Assembly: GCA_011051815.1 (NCBI GenBank)
Contig: DRKK01000304.1
Location: 1 to 11,055, forward strand
Length of the DNA stretch: 11,055 bases
Reading direction: 5' to 3'
Origin: Sphingomonadales bacterium
GTDB lineage: Bacteria > Pseudomonadota > Alphaproteobacteria > Sphingomonadales > Emcibacteraceae
Positions 1-7,711 of this stretch are shown here, in pieces. A program made the translations under genes and the position numbers. Every line of letters begins with the position of its first letter. The first letter of the stretch is position 1. Below the pieces are notes generated by a model. The model did no database searches, was not told the DNA's origin, and was given only the letters and a program-made list of their open reading frames with translations.

Positions 1-1791
1 AATGAAGTGATCATCATTGATGAATTCACAGGCCGCATGATGGAGGGCCGCCGTTTTTCTGATGGGTTGCATCAAGCATTGGAAGCCAAGGAAAATGCTG
101 AAATTCAAAGCGAAAACCAGACCTTGGCCTCAGTTACTTTCCAGAATTATTTCAGGCTCTATCCGCGCCTGTCCGGCATGACCGGAACCGCCCTGACCGA
201 AGAGGCGGAATTTGGCGAGATTTACGGTCTCGGGGTCATTGAAATCCCCACCCATCTGCCCATTGGCCGGGTCGATGACGATGATGAAATCTATCGCACT
301 GCCACAGAAAAATTCAATGCCATTGTCGATCAGATTGTAACCTGCCAAAAGGCCGGGCAGCCCATTCTGGTGGGGACTGTCAGCATTGAACGCTCAGAAT
401 ATCTGTCCGATATGCTTAAAGAACGCAAGATCAAACATAACGTACTGAACGCCAAATTCCATGAGCAGGAAGCCTATATCATCGGGCAGGCGGGCCGTTA
501 CAACGCGGTGACCATCGCCACCAACATGGCCGGACGCGGCACCGATATTCAGCTTGGCGGTAATCTGGACATGCGTCTGGAAGCCGAAATTGATGACATA
601 GACGAAACAGCCCGAAAAAAAACCGCCGAAAAAATTACGGCCGAAGTGGCTGCTGAAAAAGAAAAAGTCCTTGCCGCAGGCGGGCTTTATGTTCTGGGCA
701 CTGAACGCCATGAAAGCCGGCGTATAGACAACCAACTTCGCGGGCGTTCCGGACGACAGGGCGATCCCGGCCATTCCAAATTCTTCCTGAGTATGGAAGA
801 CGACCTGATGCGCATCTTTGGCGGCGAACGTATGGACAGCCTGATGCAGAAATTCGGCTTTGAAGAAGGCGAATCCCTGATCCATCCGTGGCTGAACCGG
901 GCCGTTGAGAAGTCTCAGGAAAAGGTGGAAGCCAGAAACTATGAAATCCGCAAAAACCTGCTGAAATTTGACAATGTGATGAATGACCAGCGCAAGGCCA
1001 TCTATGACCAGCGCCGGGAAGTTATGGTCAGCGATGACCTGACCGAAACCCTGAACGATATGCGCGCGCAGGTGATTGAGGATCTGGTGGAAACCCATAT
1101 TCCACCCCGGGCCTATCCCCAGGATTGGGATGCGGACGGTATCAGCGAAGAAGTCACGCGCATTTTTGGCCGGGATTTTGGCCTGAGGGACTGGATCCAT
1201 GAAGAGGGTATCGATTCCGGCGCCTTTGAGGACCGCCTGATTGAAGAAGCCGACCGTTTCATGGCCAAACGCGCCGCCGATATTGGCCCGGAGATCATGC
1301 GTCAAGTGGAACGCAGTCTGTTGCTACAGGCCATTGACCGTTACTGGAAAGAACATCTGGCCCAGCTTGATCATCTACGCCAAGTGATTCAGCTCCGCGC
1401 ATATGGCCAGCGGGACCCGCTCAATGAATATAAGACCGAGGCCTTCGCCATGTTTGAAAATATGCTGGAGGAAACCCGGGATAATGTGGTTATGTTGTTG
1501 GCTCATATTGAAATTCAGACCGAACAACAGGTTCCCGACCTGCCGGAGCCGGATCTAAGCAGTTTAAATGTAAGCCATATTGACCCCACCACTGGCGAAA
1601 ATGACGCGACAGCCCTTGACCCCAACGACCCCAGAACATGGGGCAATATTTCCCGCAATGCCCAATGCCCCTGTGGCTCAGGCGAAAAATACAAACATTG
1701 CCACGGAAAAGTCGTGCCAAAAGTTGGCCGAAATGATCAATGCCCCTGCGGTTCAGGTAAAAAATACAAACATTGCCATGGAGCTTTGTAG
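1..1791 (+). CDS. secA: Preprotein translocase ATPase SecA, 5'-truncated by the window edge
   Basis: SecA is the cytoplasmic ATPase that pushes unfolded preproteins through the SecYEG channel. The reading frame is open from base 1, so the start lies outside the window. The 596 visible residues begin at a segment ([10 protein letters not shown]) that sits roughly a third of the way into full-length SecA, so NBD1 with Walker A and B is missing. In visible-fragment numbering, the nucleotide-binding fold shows TGTA at 61-64, [10 protein letters not shown] at 173-182 and the arginine-finger motif [10 protein letters not shown] at 245-254. The helical scaffold and wing regions follow. The C-terminus carries two SEC-C zinc motifs (C-x-C-x8-C-H) at 556-568 and 581-593, where most SecA proteins have one. 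That tail normally binds zinc, SecB and phospholipid. The gene ends 12 nt before the convergent accA stop, and I see no terminator hairpin between them. The family call is secure. Confidence 0.98.
   Translation, partial: NEVIIIDEFTGRMMEGRRFSDGLHQALEAKENAEIQSENQTLASVTFQNYFRLYPRLSGMTGTALTEEAEFGEIYGLGVIEIPTHLPIGRVDDDDEIYRTATEKFNAIVDQIVTCQKAGQPILVGTVSIERSEYLSDMLKERKIKHNVLNAKFHEQEAYIIGQAGRYNAVTIATNMAGRGTDIQLGGNLDMRLEAEIDDIDETARKKTAEKITAEVAAEKEKVLAAGGLYVLGTERHESRRIDNQLRGRSGRQGDPGHSKFFLSMEDDLMRIFGGERMDSLMQKFGFEEGESLIHPWLNRAVEKSQEKVEARNYEIRKNLLKFDNVMNDQRKAIYDQRREVMVSDDLTETLNDMRAQVIEDLVETHIPPRAYPQDWDADGISEEVTRIFGRDFGLRDWIHEEGIDSGAFEDRLIEEADRFMAKRAADIGPEIMRQVERSLLLQAIDRYWKEHLAQLDHLRQVIQLRAYGQRDPLNEYKTEAFAMFENMLEETRDNVVMLLAHIEIQTEQQVPDLPEPDLSSLNVSHIDPTTGENDATALDPNDPRTWGNISRNAQCPCGSGEKYKHCHGKVVPKVGRNDQCPCGSGKKYKHCHGAL
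1663..1782 (+). repeat. Tandem duplication encoding two SEC-C zinc motifs at the SecA C-terminus
   Basis: Two 45-nt copies, at 1663-1707 and 1738-1782, start exactly 75 nt (25 codons) apart and match at 40 of 45 bases. Four of the five differences are silent and the fifth changes Glu to Lys. Both copies keep all four putative zinc ligands (Cys, Cys, Cys, His). The pattern fits an in-frame duplication followed by selection to keep both motifs, although gene conversion could also keep the copies alike. Confidence 0.9.
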
Positions 1792-1803
1792 GGTCAGGCA
1801 GCT

Positions 1804-2757
1804 TTAAAGCCCCGCCTTACCCATATTAAGGAATTTTTCCCGGCGCAGATTTTTAAGTTTGTCGCCGCCGAGAGCGGACAATTCATTGAGCGACGCATCC
1901 AGTGATTTTCGGATGGTTTTCATGGTCAGGGCATGATCACGGTGAGCGCCGCCGACCGGCTCCGGGATAATCTCGTCAATCACCTGTAGTTTCAGCAGAT
2001 CCTGCGCGGTTATTTTCAGGGCATTGGCCGCATCCTCGGCCTTGTCAGAAGTCCGCCACAGGATAGAGGCGCAGCCTTCCGGTGAAATAACCGAATAGAC
2101 CGCATGTTCCATCATCAAAACCCGGTTGCCTGCCGCCAGCGCCACCGCGCCGCCGGAGCCACCTTCGCCCACAATAACCGATACCAGAGGCACCTTCAGC
2201 CCAAGGCAGGCTTCCGTAGAGCGCGCAATGGCCTCGGCCTGTCCCCGTTCCTCGGCCCCCACACCGGGATAGGCCCCGGACGTATCCACCAGAGTGATCA
2301 CCGGAATATCAAACTGTTCGGCCATTTTCAGCAGACGGATGGTTTTCCGGTAACCTTCGGGCCGGGCCATGCCGAAATTATGTTTCAGACGACTTTCCGT
2401 ATCATGACCCTTTTCATGGCCAATCACCATGACGCTTTGGCCTTTAAAACGGCCAAGACCGCCCATGATTGCCACATCATCGGAAAAGGCCCGGTCCCCG
2501 GCCAAGGGCATAAAATCCTCAATCAGACTTTCCACATAATCCTTGAAATGGGGTCGGTCGGGGTGGCGGGCGACCTTTATTTTCTGCCACGGAGTCAATT
2601 TGCTGTAGGTATCCCGCAACAGCTTGTCACGCTTGACCTCCAACCGCAGGACTTCCTCGGCAATATTTATTTCCTCGCCGCTCTCAAGGTTATTCATATC
2701 CCGAATCCGGCTTTCCAGCTCGGCGATGGGTTTCTCAAAATCCAGATATGTCAGCAT
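1804..2757 (-). CDS. accA: Acetyl-CoA carboxylase carboxyltransferase subunit alpha
   Basis: AccA pairs with AccD to form the carboxyltransferase that moves the carboxyl group from carboxybiotin on AccB to acetyl-CoA, giving malonyl-CoA for fatty acid synthesis in the cytoplasm. The 317-residue product is close to the usual length of about 319. It starts with the typical YLDFEKPIAELE helix. The crotonase-like core shows LVDTSGAYPGVGAEERGQ at 156-173, the glycine-rich oxyanion segment GEGGSGGA at 197-204, and YSVISPEGCASILW at 221-234. I chose the ATG at 2757 over the in-frame GTG at 2760 because AGAGAAG lies 6 nt upstream of the ATG but only 3 nt upstream of the GTG. The gene follows xerD by 45 nt and may be read both from the upstream operon and from a promoter at the end of xerD. 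The partner accD is not in the window. Confidence 0.97.
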   Translation of the reverse strand: MLTYLDFEKPIAELESRIRDMNNLESGEEINIAEEVLRLEVKRDKLLRDTYSKLTPWQKIKVARHPDRPHFKDYVESLIEDFMPLAGDRAFSDDVAIMGGLGRFKGQSVMVIGHEKGHDTESRLKHNFGMARPEGYRKTIRLLKMAEQFDIPVITLVDTSGAYPGVGAEERGQAEAIARSTEACLGLKVPLVSVIVGEGGSGGAVALAAGNRVLMMEHAVYSVISPEGCASILWRTSDKAEDAANALKITAQDLLKLQVIDEIIPEPVGGAHRDHALTMKTIRKSLDASLNELSALGGDKLKNLRREKFLNMGKAGL

Positions 2758-2763
2758 CACACA

Positions 2764-2770
2764 CTTCTCT
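2764..2770 (-). promoter_or_regulatory. Ribosome binding site that decides the accA start
   Basis: AGAGAAG on the minus strand is followed by six bases (TGTGTG) and then ATG at 2757. This spacing favours the ATG over the GTG codon immediately before it. Confidence 0.6.
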
Positions 2771-2787
2771 ATTTATCCCTGGCTGAC

Positions 2788-2816
2788 CTTATAACGCCCA
2801 TTTCATGTCTTGGAAA
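2788..2816 (-). promoter_or_regulatory. Possible sigma70-type promoter for accA
   Basis: On the minus strand, TTTCCA (2811-2816, 4 of 6 to TTGACA) is followed by a 17-nt spacer and TATAAG (2788-2793, 5 of 6 to TATAAT). It overlaps the last codons of xerD and would start transcription near 2781, about 24 nt before the accA ATG. This is a by-eye consensus match only. Many alphaproteobacterial promoters deviate from the E. coli consensus, so it is tentative. Confidence 0.35.
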
Positions 2817-3708
2817 GGGGGTGTTTTTGGGTTACCAGTGTTTTCAGTCTTTCTTCCAGCACATGGGTATAAATCTGGGTGGTGCTGATGTCCGAATGAC
2901 CGAGCATTTTCTGTACCGCCCGCAGGTCCGCCCCGTGGGACAACAGATGGGTGGCAAAGGCATGGCGCATCACATGGGGCGACAATTGGGACGGTAATAT
3001 CCCAACCTCCGCGCCCAGCTTTTTCAGCAACAGGGCAAAATGCTGGCGGGTCAAATGTCCCTTGGCCCCGCGCGAAGGAAACAGCCATTTTCCTTTTGGC
3101 GCCCCTTGCGCCGTCATGACGTCACAATAATTCGCCAACGCCCCAATAGCCCGCCCGTTCATGGGCACCAGCCGTTCCTTGTCCCCCTTGCCGCGCACAT
3201 ATATATAGGGCTGGCCGCTTTGTACCGCCGCCAAAGGCAGGCTCACCAACTCCGTCACCCGAAGACCCGTAGCATAAAGTAGCTCTATCAGAGCATGAAG
3301 CCGCAGGGATTTTAAATCGCCCTTGTCTTCTGCCTTATATTGGGCCTGCGCCAACAAGTCGCTAACCTGATCCTCACTCAGCAGTTTGGGCAGGGACTGG
3401 CCCAGCCGAGGGCTGTCGATGCCCAGCGCCGGATTGTCGGCTCTTATGCCTTCGGCGTAGAGAAATTTATAAAACTGGCGAAAGGTGGATAGTTTTCGGG
3501 CCTGCGACCGGGCCGCCAGACCCTGGTCCTGTAACCGGGACAAATAAGTCCGGATATGATCCCGCTTCAACGTCATCAAATCAACCGGGCTATTTTCCAT
3601 CAAAGCATTCAGGTCACGGGTATAAGATTCGATGGTATTGAGCGATGCGCCCCGCTCTGCACCGATCATTTCCAGAAACTGGTCTATCAGATGTCGGTCA
3701 GAAACCAT
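2803..3708 (-). CDS. xerD: Site-specific tyrosine recombinase XerD
   Basis: XerC and XerD resolve chromosome dimers at dif near the terminus, acting with FtsK at the septum. The 301-residue protein matches the family length of about 298. It has an N-terminal SAM-like core-binding domain (about 5-95) and a C-terminal catalytic domain. The full catalytic set is visible: Arg150 (ATGLRVTEL), Lys174 (RGKGDKER), His245 and Arg248 ([12 protein letters not shown]), His271 (LGHSDIS) and nucleophile Tyr280 (IYTHV). The frame is open 15 residues further upstream, but that extension is not family-like. The ATG at 3708 gives the normal [14 protein letters not shown] start. This ATG lies inside the last codons of the upstream gene, an 11-nt overlap with no strong Shine-Dalgarno, which suggests translational coupling. 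XerD is preferred over XerC from overall resemblance and the accA neighbourhood. XerC is the main alternative. Confidence 0.85.
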   Translation of the reverse strand: MVSDRHLIDQFLEMIGAERGASLNTIESYTRDLNALMENSPVDLMTLKRDHIRTYLSRLQDQGLAARSQARKLSTFRQFYKFLYAEGIRADNPALGIDSPRLGQSLPKLLSEDQVSDLLAQAQYKAEDKGDLKSLRLHALIELLYATGLRVTELVSLPLAAVQSGQPYIYVRGKGDKERLVPMNGRAIGALANYCDVMTAQGAPKGKWLFPSRGAKGHLTRQHFALLLKKLGAEVGILPSQLSPHVMRHAFATHLLSHGADLRAVQKMLGHSDISTTQIYTHVLEERLKTLVTQKHPLSKT

Positions 3709-5611
3709 TATTGGCCAGAATTTCAAGGGCCAGCTCATGGGCCTCAACCTCAAGCCCCGCCGCCCGGAGCGCCCGGATCACCGCGCTGGCCCCGGTCGCA
3801 TCAAGGCTTGACGGGCCCCCATCACCGCTGCTGGCCAACAGCCCAAGCACCAGAGTTTCGCCCTGCTTTTCCTGACGGGCAGCTTTAATCAGGTCCCGCC
3901 AGACAGCAACGGGGATGGAATGGCTATTTTCCATGGTCTGTGGCCTGACAAGCTCCTGCCACATGGCGTCCGGAACCGTATAGCCCAAAGCCTCAGCTAG
4001 GGCATAAAATAGCGCAGCTTTCGCCATACGTTGAGCCGGCGGCAAGGTCATCTGACCATTCCACCATAAATCCAGTATTTCCTTCGACCAGGGAATTTCA
4101 TCATTCTGACCCGATACCAGCATCATGGGCCATATATCCACCAGAGCCTGTGTCGCGTCCGCATTGCCGGTAAAGGCGGTGGTCCGAACAAAGTCATACC
4201 ATGCCCCGGCCTTTCTGTGATTACCGGCCAGCATCAGCGCGCGCGTGATATGACGGGCATGAAACAATAGGTTTTCTGCCGGGTCCAGAGAACGCACCGT
4301 ACGCGCGTTTAACCTTGCCGCCCGGGGCAAATCCCGCTTGGCAATGGCGCGCTCCCAAATAACTTTCAGTATTTCAGCCTTTTGCAGGTCATCGCTCTGT
4401 CTGGCCGCTGACTGATAGAGTAGAACATCGCCCATCAAGCTATCGTCGCTGCGGGCGATGGCGATGGCATTTTCATATTCTTCGCCGGAAAAACTTACAT
4501 TACCCAGCAGAGGAATAAGCTTTCCTGTCGGAAAAGTCGCCGTGTCATAGCTCTGCGCGGCGGCCTTGAGCCGGTCCTCCTTCTGAACATTGGGATTGGC
4601 GGACAGGGCGTAGAGAACCAAGGGCGGTGCCCCGTCAAATAACCGGGCATCAATGGGCTGTTCCAAAACAGACAACAGGCTGTAGGTCAGGGGATCCAAC
4701 CGTTCAAGGCCCGATGAAAAGACCTGCGTGGTTTCCTCGGTCGCCTGATCCGGGGACAGCTTGTTGATCATGTCATAAAAAATAAAATCCGTATCGCCCA
4801 TTTCCATAAGGGATTCAATGGTCAGGGCCGCGCCCTCTCCATTGCCCTCCATGGCCTGACAATAGGCCAGAAGCTTCAACCAGTAATGATCCGGCTCATC
4901 CGCCGCCACCGCCTCCCGCGCCAGCTCACAAGATGCCGCTACATCCCCGGCCATCAACATAAGGTCGCTAATTTTTTGGGATCCCGCATAGGATTCCGGC
5001 GGCAAAATTTTCAGAAAAGACACCAAAGTCTGTAAATCACCTATTTGTGAAATCTTTTCTATACGTAAATTCAGAAAATCTGCCGTATCATCCACCGCCC
5101 CGCTATCCGCAGAAAAAGCTGAACCTGCTGGCACCGTTGCCGCCGATAAAAGCAATTTACGGGTCAAAGACTCCATAACCGGGGATTTGGTCGGAACAGA
5201 CAGGACCGACAAAAGCTGCATCACCCGCCCGCGCGCGGACCCCTGCCACAAGGTCATGGGGAAACCGCTGTTTTCCTCAGTCAACAGCCCCTTGGCCGCC
5301 GGAATAATCTCAACAAGTTCCGCCGTTTCCACATCGGAATCAATTGAAGCGACATTATTTTCTTCGAGAATGGTCTCAATCCTGTCACCCTCTGTCCTCA
5401 CCTCCGCCGTTATTTTTTCCGGAGATATATCTGGGGGAAGATAGGGGCCGGGCGCATTTTCCGGGAACAAGATTGATTTTGGCGCAGTGTCTGCGGCTGT
5501 CACGGCGGGCTGTTCAATTTGGTCTGGCTGGCTTTGTGCCGCCCCGACCATGGGCACAGACCATAAAACCAGGCCTGTGAAAATGACTGTGGTATAGTGT
5601 TTGCGGATCAT
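3698..5611 (-). CDS. Exported helical protein of unknown function, 637 aa
   Basis: I cannot assign a function. The protein starts with a typical Sec signal: basic residues (MIRKHYTT), a hydrophobic core (VIFTGLVLW), then VGAAQS with likely cleavage around residues 25-27. The mature part is therefore predicted to be periplasmic. An acidic, proline-containing stretch (about 28-105) is followed by a long, almost entirely helical region that looks like degenerate TPR or alpha-solenoid repeats (for example about 215-275 and 410-475). Only two cysteines are present, Cys228 and Cys251, both in one repeat-like segment, so a disulfide is possible. The C-terminus resembles a tail ([20 protein letters not shown]) that I recall from conserved alphaproteobacterial hypothetical proteins at this locus. 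A good Shine-Dalgarno, AGGA, sits about 6 nt before the ATG. The gene lies 48 nt after the small membrane protein and overlaps xerD by 11 nt. The ORF is certain and the role is unknown. Confidence 0.9.
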   Translation of the reverse strand: MIRKHYTTVIFTGLVLWSVPMVGAAQSQPDQIEQPAVTAADTAPKSILFPENAPGPYLPPDISPEKITAEVRTEGDRIETILEENNVASIDSDVETAELVEIIPAAKGLLTEENSGFPMTLWQGSARGRVMQLLSVLSVPTKSPVMESLTRKLLLSAATVPAGSAFSADSGAVDDTADFLNLRIEKISQIGDLQTLVSFLKILPPESYAGSQKISDLMLMAGDVAASCELAREAVAADEPDHYWLKLLAYCQAMEGNGEGAALTIESLMEMGDTDFIFYDMINKLSPDQATEETTQVFSSGLERLDPLTYSLLSVLEQPIDARLFDGAPPLVLYALSANPNVQKEDRLKAAAQSYDTATFPTGKLIPLLGNVSFSGEEYENAIAIARSDDSLMGDVLLYQSAARQSDDLQKAEILKVIWERAIAKRDLPRAARLNARTVRSLDPAENLLFHARHITRALMLAGNHRKAGAWYDFVRTTAFTGNADATQALVDIWPMMLVSGQNDEIPWSKEILDLWWNGQMTLPPAQRMAKAALFYALAEALGYTVPDAMWQELVRPQTMENSHSIPVAVWRDLIKAARQEKQGETLVLGLLASSGDGGPSSLDATGASAVIRALRAAGLEVEAHELALEILANNGF

Positions 5612-5659
5612 GTTTTTTCCTGATCAAGTCTGGAGGATGGCCAACCTTCTCCCTAGGGT

Positions 5660-5800
5660 TTATTGGGGAAACCGGCTATCTGGCAAGGTTTTTTCCACAT
5701 GCTCTTTTGGCGGGTCAATATCCACTGTCATTAAATAAACGGCACCGGCACCAATCGCTATCAAGATAAGGGTGATAATCACTAACCAAAATTTGCCCAT
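5660..5800 (-). CDS. Small single-pass membrane protein, 46 aa, unknown function
   Basis: This short ORF runs from an ATG at 5800 to a TAA at 5660-5662. The peptide starts MGKFW, followed by a strongly hydrophobic helix (about residues 5-24, ending GAGAVYLM). A short polar tail follows, with DIDPPKEHVEK and TLPDSRFPQ. This is the layout of an N-in, C-out membrane anchor with a 20-residue periplasmic tail. No alternative in-frame start exists, because a TAA lies about 21 nt upstream. The nearest Shine-Dalgarno-like AGGA is about 13 nt from the ATG, longer than ideal. I recall short alphaproteobacterial proteins with a similar tail (x-VEK-x-x-P-D-x-RF) but could not check. It is the first gene of the leftward unit and precedes the 637-aa exported protein by 48 nt. 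Coding is inferred from composition, topology and position. Confidence 0.75.
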   Translation of the reverse strand: MGKFWLVIITLILIAIGAGAVYLMTVDIDPPKEHVEKTLPDSRFPQ

Positions 5801-5985
5801 TTTTCGTGGTATTTCCTGTTATTAAACGGATGTTATCCTGTTGGCGCATAGTTTAACCATCTCTGACCCAATGGTAAAGCACCCTGTGATATTACCGTAT
5901 CATGTGACAAAATTATGTAAAAATATGGTCTTTTGATGACTTTCTCTATTTTAAAGGCCACAAGCCGTGCTAAAAGAAAACCAAG
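5801..5985 (-). promoter_or_regulatory. Divergent intergenic region between the small-protein/xerD/accA unit and aroK
   Basis: This AT-rich 185-nt gap separates two divergent transcription units, so promoters for both should lie here. On the minus strand, TTTACC (5873-5878), a 17-nt spacer and TAAACT (5850-5855) give a 4/6 plus 4/6 match, which is weak. No convincing plus-strand promoter for aroK was seen. A 5-bp inverted repeat, TGATA-N6-TATCA (5887-5902), is present but could easily be chance. No riboswitch or RNA structure was recognised. The listed strand applies only to the minus-strand promoter candidate. Confidence 0.4.
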
Positions 5986-6609
5986 ATGAAACGCGCACAA
6001 AAAACCAAAATAAAATCGCCCTCGGCCCGGTTACGTTACCCCCTGACTAAAAGCATTTCGCTTATTGGCCTGATGGGGTCGGGAAAAACCACCGTTGGCC
6101 TGCGCCTTGCCCGCAAGCTGGGGCTGGATTTTGTTGATTCCGATGCGGAGATAGAGCTGGCCGCCGATCATACGGTCAGCGAGATTTTTGAAAAATACGG
6201 CGAGGAAGATTTCCGCACCGGGGAGCGAAAGGTTATCACCCGCCTAATTTCCGATATCCCGACGGTTCTGGGCACCGGCGGCGGTGCCTTTATGGACCCG
6301 GCAACCCGAAAACGCCTGCGGGAAAAAACCATCACCGTCTGGCTGAAGGCTGATATAGACCATTTAGTTGAACGCACGTCCCGTCGGGACACACGCCCCC
6401 TGCTACGCGCCGGAAACCCCGAAGAAATCTTGCGGAAGCTGGCCAAAAAACGCTATCCTGTCTATGGTCAGGCGGCGATCACGGTTGAAACCGGGGCCGG
6501 ACCCCACGAAAAAGTGGTCAATGATATTATCTGGAAACTCAATCAATATCTGGCCAAAGAGAGAAAGAAGCAGACACAGGATGCGCCAAAAGATAACCGT
6601 TCGTCTTAA
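5986..6609 (+). CDS. aroK: Shikimate kinase
   Basis: Shikimate kinase phosphorylates shikimate with ATP to shikimate 3-phosphate, the fifth step of the chorismate pathway. The 207-residue protein shows the P-loop GLMGSGKT at 28-35, Asp51 and Asp53 of the DSD motif (magnesium and shikimate binding), the FR pair at 76-77, the glycine-rich GTGGG at 96-100 (Walker B-like, shikimate contact), the lid motif RDTRPLL at 134-140 and Arg156 in KKRYPVYGQAA. A basic extension of about 24 residues precedes the core. The ATG at 5986 is the only usable start before the P-loop, although its Shine-Dalgarno is weak. The lysine-rich C-terminal tail overlaps aroB by 29 nt. AroK rather than AroL is chosen from its linkage to aroB. 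Confidence 0.96.
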   Translation: MKRAQKTKIKSPSARLRYPLTKSISLIGLMGSGKTTVGLRLARKLGLDFVDSDAEIELAADHTVSEIFEKYGEEDFRTGERKVITRLISDIPTVLGTGGGAFMDPATRKRLREKTITVWLKADIDHLVERTSRRDTRPLLRAGNPEEILRKLAKKRYPVYGQAAITVETGAGPHEKVVNDIIWKLNQYLAKERKKQTQDAPKDNRSS

Positions 6610-7711
6610 AGATAACAGCTATGACATCCATGTGGGCGAGGGACTTCTGGATCAGGCCGGGGAGCTCGTTGCGCCGATACTAGCGCGCCCCAAAACCGTG
6701 ATCATCACCGATGAAAATGTCGCCCGGCATCAGCTCCCTCGTCTTGAGCGAGCACTGACCAATGCGGATATTTCTTTCGACAGCCTAATCCTGCCCGCCG
6801 GAGAGGCGACAAAATCCTTTAAACAGCTGGAAAAGCTGCTGGATCGCCTGCTTGAACTGAGGTTAGAGCGGTCCGATAAAATTATCGCCTTTGGCGGCGG
6901 GGTTATTGGTGACCTTGTGGGTTTTGCCGCCAGCATCTATCAGCGCGGCATCGGCTTCATTCAAATCCCGACCACGTTGTTATCGCAAGTAGACAGCGCC
7001 GTGGGCGGCAAAACCGGCATCAATAGCCCACGCGGCAAAAACCTAATCGGCAGCTTTCACCAGCCTGACCTAGTCTTAACCGACGTAACCGTCCTGAACA
7101 GCCTGCCCGAAAGGCAGCTGCTTGCGGGCTATGCGGAGGTGGTTAAATATGGCCTGATCGGCGATAAAGATTTTTTTCACTGGCTGGGAGATAATGGCCG
7201 AAAAATTATTTCCGGTGACCCAGCGGCCCGTATTGAAGCCATCCTGACAAGCTGCCGGGCCAAAGCGCGGATTGTCGCCGAGGATGAAAAGGAACAGGGA
7301 GTTCGCGCCCTGCTTAATCTGGGTCATACCTTCGGTCATGCGCTGGAAGCGGAAGTTGGGTATTCCGGCGACCTCCTCCACGGTGAGGCGGTGGCTATTG
7401 GCATGGTTATGGCCTTTGACTTGTCGGTAAAAATGGGCCTATGTCCGGCCAGCGACGCTGAAAATGTCCGCCGGCATCTGGAAGACATGTCCCTGCCCAC
7501 AACCATTGGCCACAGCAATCATCCGATTTCAAAAATACATATGACCGCGACGGATTTATATGATCACACCCTGCATGATAAAAAAACATCCGCCGGAAAA
7601 GTGACTTATGTGTTAGCATCCGCCATTGGCGGCGCCATGTTGCGCCGTGATGTTGCCCCAGAGGACATTCGGGAAATTTTTCAACAGGCTCTAAAAACAA
7701 GACCATTATGA
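6581..7711 (+). CDS. aroB: 3-dehydroquinate synthase
   Basis: AroB converts DAHP to 3-dehydroquinate, the second step of the shikimate pathway, using NAD and a divalent metal (zinc or cobalt). The 376-residue protein is of normal length. The start MRQKITVRLKDNSYDIHVGEG matches the usual N-terminal strand, which is why I chose the ATG at 6581 although the frame is open about 70 residues further upstream. Visible motifs are the nucleotide-binding GGGVIGDLVGF at 105-115, PTTLLSQVDSAVGGKTGIN at 130-148, and the probable metal ligands Glu186 (GYAEVVKYG), His249 (NLGHTFGHALE) and His267 (LLHGEAVAIG). It overlaps aroK by 29 nt and its final TGA shares an ATGA with the next gene, so the three genes are probably one operon with coupled translation. 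Confidence 0.98.
   Translation: MRQKITVRLKDNSYDIHVGEGLLDQAGELVAPILARPKTVIITDENVARHQLPRLERALTNADISFDSLILPAGEATKSFKQLEKLLDRLLELRLERSDKIIAFGGGVIGDLVGFAASIYQRGIGFIQIPTTLLSQVDSAVGGKTGINSPRGKNLIGSFHQPDLVLTDVTVLNSLPERQLLAGYAEVVKYGLIGDKDFFHWLGDNGRKIISGDPAARIEAILTSCRAKARIVAEDEKEQGVRALLNLGHTFGHALEAEVGYSGDLLHGEAVAIGMVMAFDLSVKMGLCPASDAENVRRHLEDMSLPTTIGHSNHPISKIHMTATDLYDHTLHDKKTSAGKVTYVLASAIGGAMLRRDVAPEDIREIFQQALKTRPL

Noticed and set aside
394..1305. A long minus-strand open frame opposite secA
   Set aside because: It is antisense to unambiguous SecA sequence and has no family resemblance. Long antisense frames are common in GC-rich third-position coding DNA.
1801..1810. Palindrome GCTTTAAAGC between the convergent secA and accA stops, considered as a terminator
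   Set aside because: The palindrome is continuous with no loop, the stem is short, and no T-run follows on either strand.
2104..2997. A long plus-strand open frame opposite accA and xerD
   Set aside because: It crosses two well-supported genes on the other strand and has no recognisable motif.
3709..3753. A 15-residue N-terminal extension of XerD from an in-frame start at 3753
   Set aside because: The extension lies inside the upstream gene, is not family-like, and the ATG at 3708 gives the normal XerD N-terminus and length.
5651..5658. Palindrome CCCTAGGG between the small-protein gene and the 637-aa gene
   Set aside because: It is only 8 bases with no flanking symmetry, so there is no support for a function.
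5887..5902. Inverted repeat TGATA-N6-TATCA in the divergent intergenic region, a possible operator
   Set aside because: Five-base arms are expected by chance in a region this size, and it matches no operator I know well (not CRP or FNR spacing).
5871..5936. A 21-codon plus-strand ORF upstream of aroK, a possible leader peptide
   Set aside because: It has no Shine-Dalgarno, no run of aromatic codons that would suggest attenuation, and no following hairpin or T-run.
5967..6050. A GTG-started ORF of 27 residues overlapping the aroK start in another frame
   Set aside because: There is no ribosome site, and it overlaps a well-supported gene start.
6368..6580. A 71-residue N-terminal extension of AroB within aroK
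   Set aside because: AroB proteins begin with the strand seen at 6581, and the upstream part is a shadow frame of shikimate kinase.
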